The notes beneath the pieces were generated by a model, which worked only from the letters and a program-made list of their open reading frames with translations, was not told the DNA's origin and made no database searches. Position numbers and translations under genes: made by a program. Shown one piece after another: positions 14,892 to 15,811 of a stretch of DNA of 15,811 nt. Position 1 is the first letter of the stretch, and every line of letters begins with the position of its first letter. This DNA is from JABCPO02 sp963542845. Its GTDB lineage: Bacteria; Bacillota; Clostridia; TANB77; CAG-508. The DNA is taken from assembly GCA_963542845.1 (NCBI GenBank), contig CAUTZA010000016.1:1-15811 (forward strand). Direction: 5' to 3'.

Positions 14892-15580
14892 TTAGTCTCT
14901 ATTGTTTATTACATCACTTTTAACATTTCCGGTCTTCTATAACTATCATTCTACCTGCTCTTCTTGCAAGCTCATCATCATGTGTTATCATGATTATAGT
15001 ATGACCTTCCTTCTTATTTAGCTCTTCTAAAACTTTCATAACTTCTTCTGCATTCTTACTATCTAAATTACCTGTTGGTTCATCAGCAAGTATTATAGCT
15101 GGATTATTAAATAATGCTCTACCTATAGAAACTCTTTGTTGTTGTCCTCCTGATAATTGATTTGGAAGTTTCTTTCTTTGTTCTGTTAATTCTAATGTTT
15201 CTAATATACTATTTAATCTTTCCTTATCTATCTTTCTTCCATCTAAACTTGCAGGCAATGTTATATTTTCTTCAACATTTAATATTGGAAGTAAGTTGAA
15301 AAATTGGTATATTATCCCCACCTTATTCCTCCTATATTTTGCAAGTTTACTACCTTTTAGTTTACGAATTTCTTCACCATCTACTAATATACTTCCACTT
15401 GTTGGAGTATCTACTCCTCCGAAGCATATGTAATAATGTTGATTTACCACTACCTGATTTACCAACTATAGCTACAAATTCTCCTTTTTGTATATCTAAA
15501 CTAATACCATTTAATGCTATTGTCTTATTATCTTTCTTTCCATATTCTTTTCGTAAGTCTCTTACTTCTACTATACTCAT
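14892..15580 (-). CDS. ABC transporter ATPase of the MacB/LolD type, two +1 shifts
   Basis: Joined reading is ATG 15580 to 15422, skip C15421, 15420 to 14932, skip C14931, then 14930 to 14892. This gives about 228 residues, the usual length for an ATPase partnering FtsX-type permeases. Walker A GKSGSGKST is at 40-48, the Q-loop Gln near 92, signature LSGGQQQRVSIGRAL near 142-156, Walker B IILADEPTGNLD with Asp166/Glu167, and H-loop His near 200. The first shift falls in LLHML-GGVDTPTSG, where GG-D-x-P-T-S-G is the family hallmark. The second falls in MIVIED-GNV, the conserved D-G near the C-terminus. Without shifts the Walker A motif and the remainder of the domain are split into two useless pieces. 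It is followed by its permease 26 nt downstream and energises it. Confidence 0.9.
14929..14931 (-). other. +1 frameshift site, GAC-CGG-A, in the ABC ATPase (second)
   Basis: CGG lies 163 codons after the first shift. The 0 frame ends in TAA at 14922-14920. Skipping C gives VIED-GNVKSDVINNRD and a stop at 14894-14892, restoring the family's D-G position and a normal C-terminus. This is a milder case: the 0-frame product would lack only about 12 residues. Confidence 0.8.
15419..15421 (-). other. +1 frameshift site, CTT-CGG-A, in the ABC ATPase (first)
   Basis: CGG is codon 54 from the ATG at 15580. The 0 frame stops at 15376-15374. Skipping C restores GGVDTPTSG, invariant in this ATPase class and essential for continuity between Walker A and the rest of the domain. 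It is one of the strongest cases in the window. Confidence 0.93.
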
Positions 15581-15625
15581 AATTATTCCTTTCTTTTCTC
15601 TAAACTATAATTTAGATATAATAGT

Positions 15626-15654
15626 ATTATACCACTCACTTATTTTAGTTTAAA
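15626..15654 (-). promoter_or_regulatory. Promoter of the ATPase-permease operon
   Basis: On the minus strand TTTAAA (15654-15649), a 17-base spacer and TATAAT (15631-15626) with an upstream TGG form an extended -10 promoter. The leader before the ATG at 15580 would be about 40 nt and includes AAAGGA. Confidence 0.5.
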
Positions 15655-15725
15655 TATTTAAATTTCATTTTTTAGTAAAAGTAAATTTAAAATATTAATA
15701 ACATACCATTTTAAAATTTAAAACT

Positions 15726-15757
15726 AAAAAAGACCATATGTATTACTACATATAGTC
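15726..15757 (-). terminator. Terminator after tRNA-Asn
   Basis: On the minus strand GACTATATGTA (15757-15747), a GTAA loop and TACATATGGTC (15742-15732) form an 11-bp stem with one G-T pair, followed by six T (15731-15726). It lies a few bases after the tRNA 3' end. Confidence 0.85.
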
Positions 15758-15763
15758 ATTAAA

Positions 15764-15811
15764 TGGCGCCTCTTGTAGGACTCGAACCTACGACCTAACG
15801 GTTAACAGCCG
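15764..15811 (-). tRNA. tRNA-Asn (anticodon GTT), 5' part cut by window edge
   Basis: Read on the minus strand, the segment contains the anticodon loop CTGTTAA (GTT at positions 34-36) closed by CGG...CCG, then the variable loop, the T arm GTAGG-TTCGAGT-CCTAC, the 3' acceptor strand AAGAGGC, discriminator G and an encoded CCA (15766-15764). The D arm and 5' acceptor strand lie beyond the edge. The visible anticodon loop has the standard seven bases. Confidence 0.92.

Noticed and set aside
141..15421. The eight frame breaks as sequencing or assembly insertions
   Set aside because: Errors do not know the reading frame. All eight extra bases are C, all precede GG on the coding strand whichever strand that is, and all fall exactly before a glycine codon. 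By phase alone eight of eight has probability (1/3)^8, about 0.00015. No break occurs without CGG, and homopolymer runs, where indel errors would be expected, are intact. Raw reads would still be worth a look.
141..15421. CGG as a plain sense-codon reassignment (for example to Trp or Gln), as reported in other low-GC bacteria
   Set aside because: Reading CGG as any three-base codon leaves the downstream frame wrong. Only a one-base shift restores homology.
544..15580. The split genes as pseudogenes
   Set aside because: All motifs are intact on both sides, no other lesion type is present, promoters and terminators are preserved, and one is the housekeeping gene rny. Decay would give varied stops, deletions and indels.
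1..15811. CRISPR array, insertion sequence or mollicute code (TGA as Trp)
   Set aside because: No regularly spaced repeats or transposase were seen. All tryptophans in confident genes are TGG, and no in-frame TGA is read through.

Overview
The window looks like a chromosomal segment of a very AT-rich (about one quarter G+C by eye), low-GC Gram-positive-type bacterium. Supporting signs are the start of an RNase Y gene, strong AGGAG-type ribosome binding sites, hairpin-plus-T-tract terminators, AGA-dominated arginine use, TGG for tryptophan and a Mn-type superoxide dismutase (aerotolerant or facultative lifestyle). An anaerobic-coccus-like member of the Bacillota is my best guess, but nothing here fixes the genus.

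Layout. At the left edge is the 5' part of rny (minus). It diverges from a plus-strand block: two half-exporters that overlap by 11 nt (544-2341 and 2331-4262) and form a heterodimeric multidrug-type ABC transporter, a terminator, then an AMP-forming acyl-CoA synthetase (4434-6227) and sodA (6280-6876). A bidirectional terminator separates these from a long minus-strand block. Reading in transcription order from the right edge, that block holds tRNA-Asn (cut by the edge), an ABC ATPase plus large FtsX-type permease (15580-11983), three small orphan helical proteins (11789-10252), trmL, a DUF2207-like membrane protein and yebC.

The main result is a translational one. Five genes cannot be read in one frame: rny, both half-exporters, the DUF2207-like gene and the ABC ATPase. 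Each break has the same form. At an in-frame CGG codon, homology resumes exactly one base later, so XXX-CGG-N must be read XXX-(C)-GGN with GGN as glycine. There are eight such sites (0-frame CGG at 141-143, 628-630, 2571-2573, 3055-3057, 4187-4189, 9467-9469, 14929-14931, 15419-15421), four on each strand, always C before GG on the coding strand. One gene needs three shifts and another two. I found no in-frame CGG that reads through as arginine, while ten out-of-frame CGG triplets in the same genes leave the frame intact. CGU, CGC and CGA behave as ordinary arginine. This fits a genome-wide rule in which CGGN acts as a four-base glycine codon or obligatory +1 frameshift site, probably after loss of the tRNA for CGG. 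I know of no description of such a rule in bacteria, but could not search.

Consequences: all five genes are annotated here as single intact genes with joined frames, and their apparent fragments and internal starts (581, 2665, 3071, 9426, 15465) are artefacts of reading without the shift. The remaining genes (synthetase, sodA, yebC, trmL, three orphans, the 960-residue permease) contain no in-frame CGG and read through normally.
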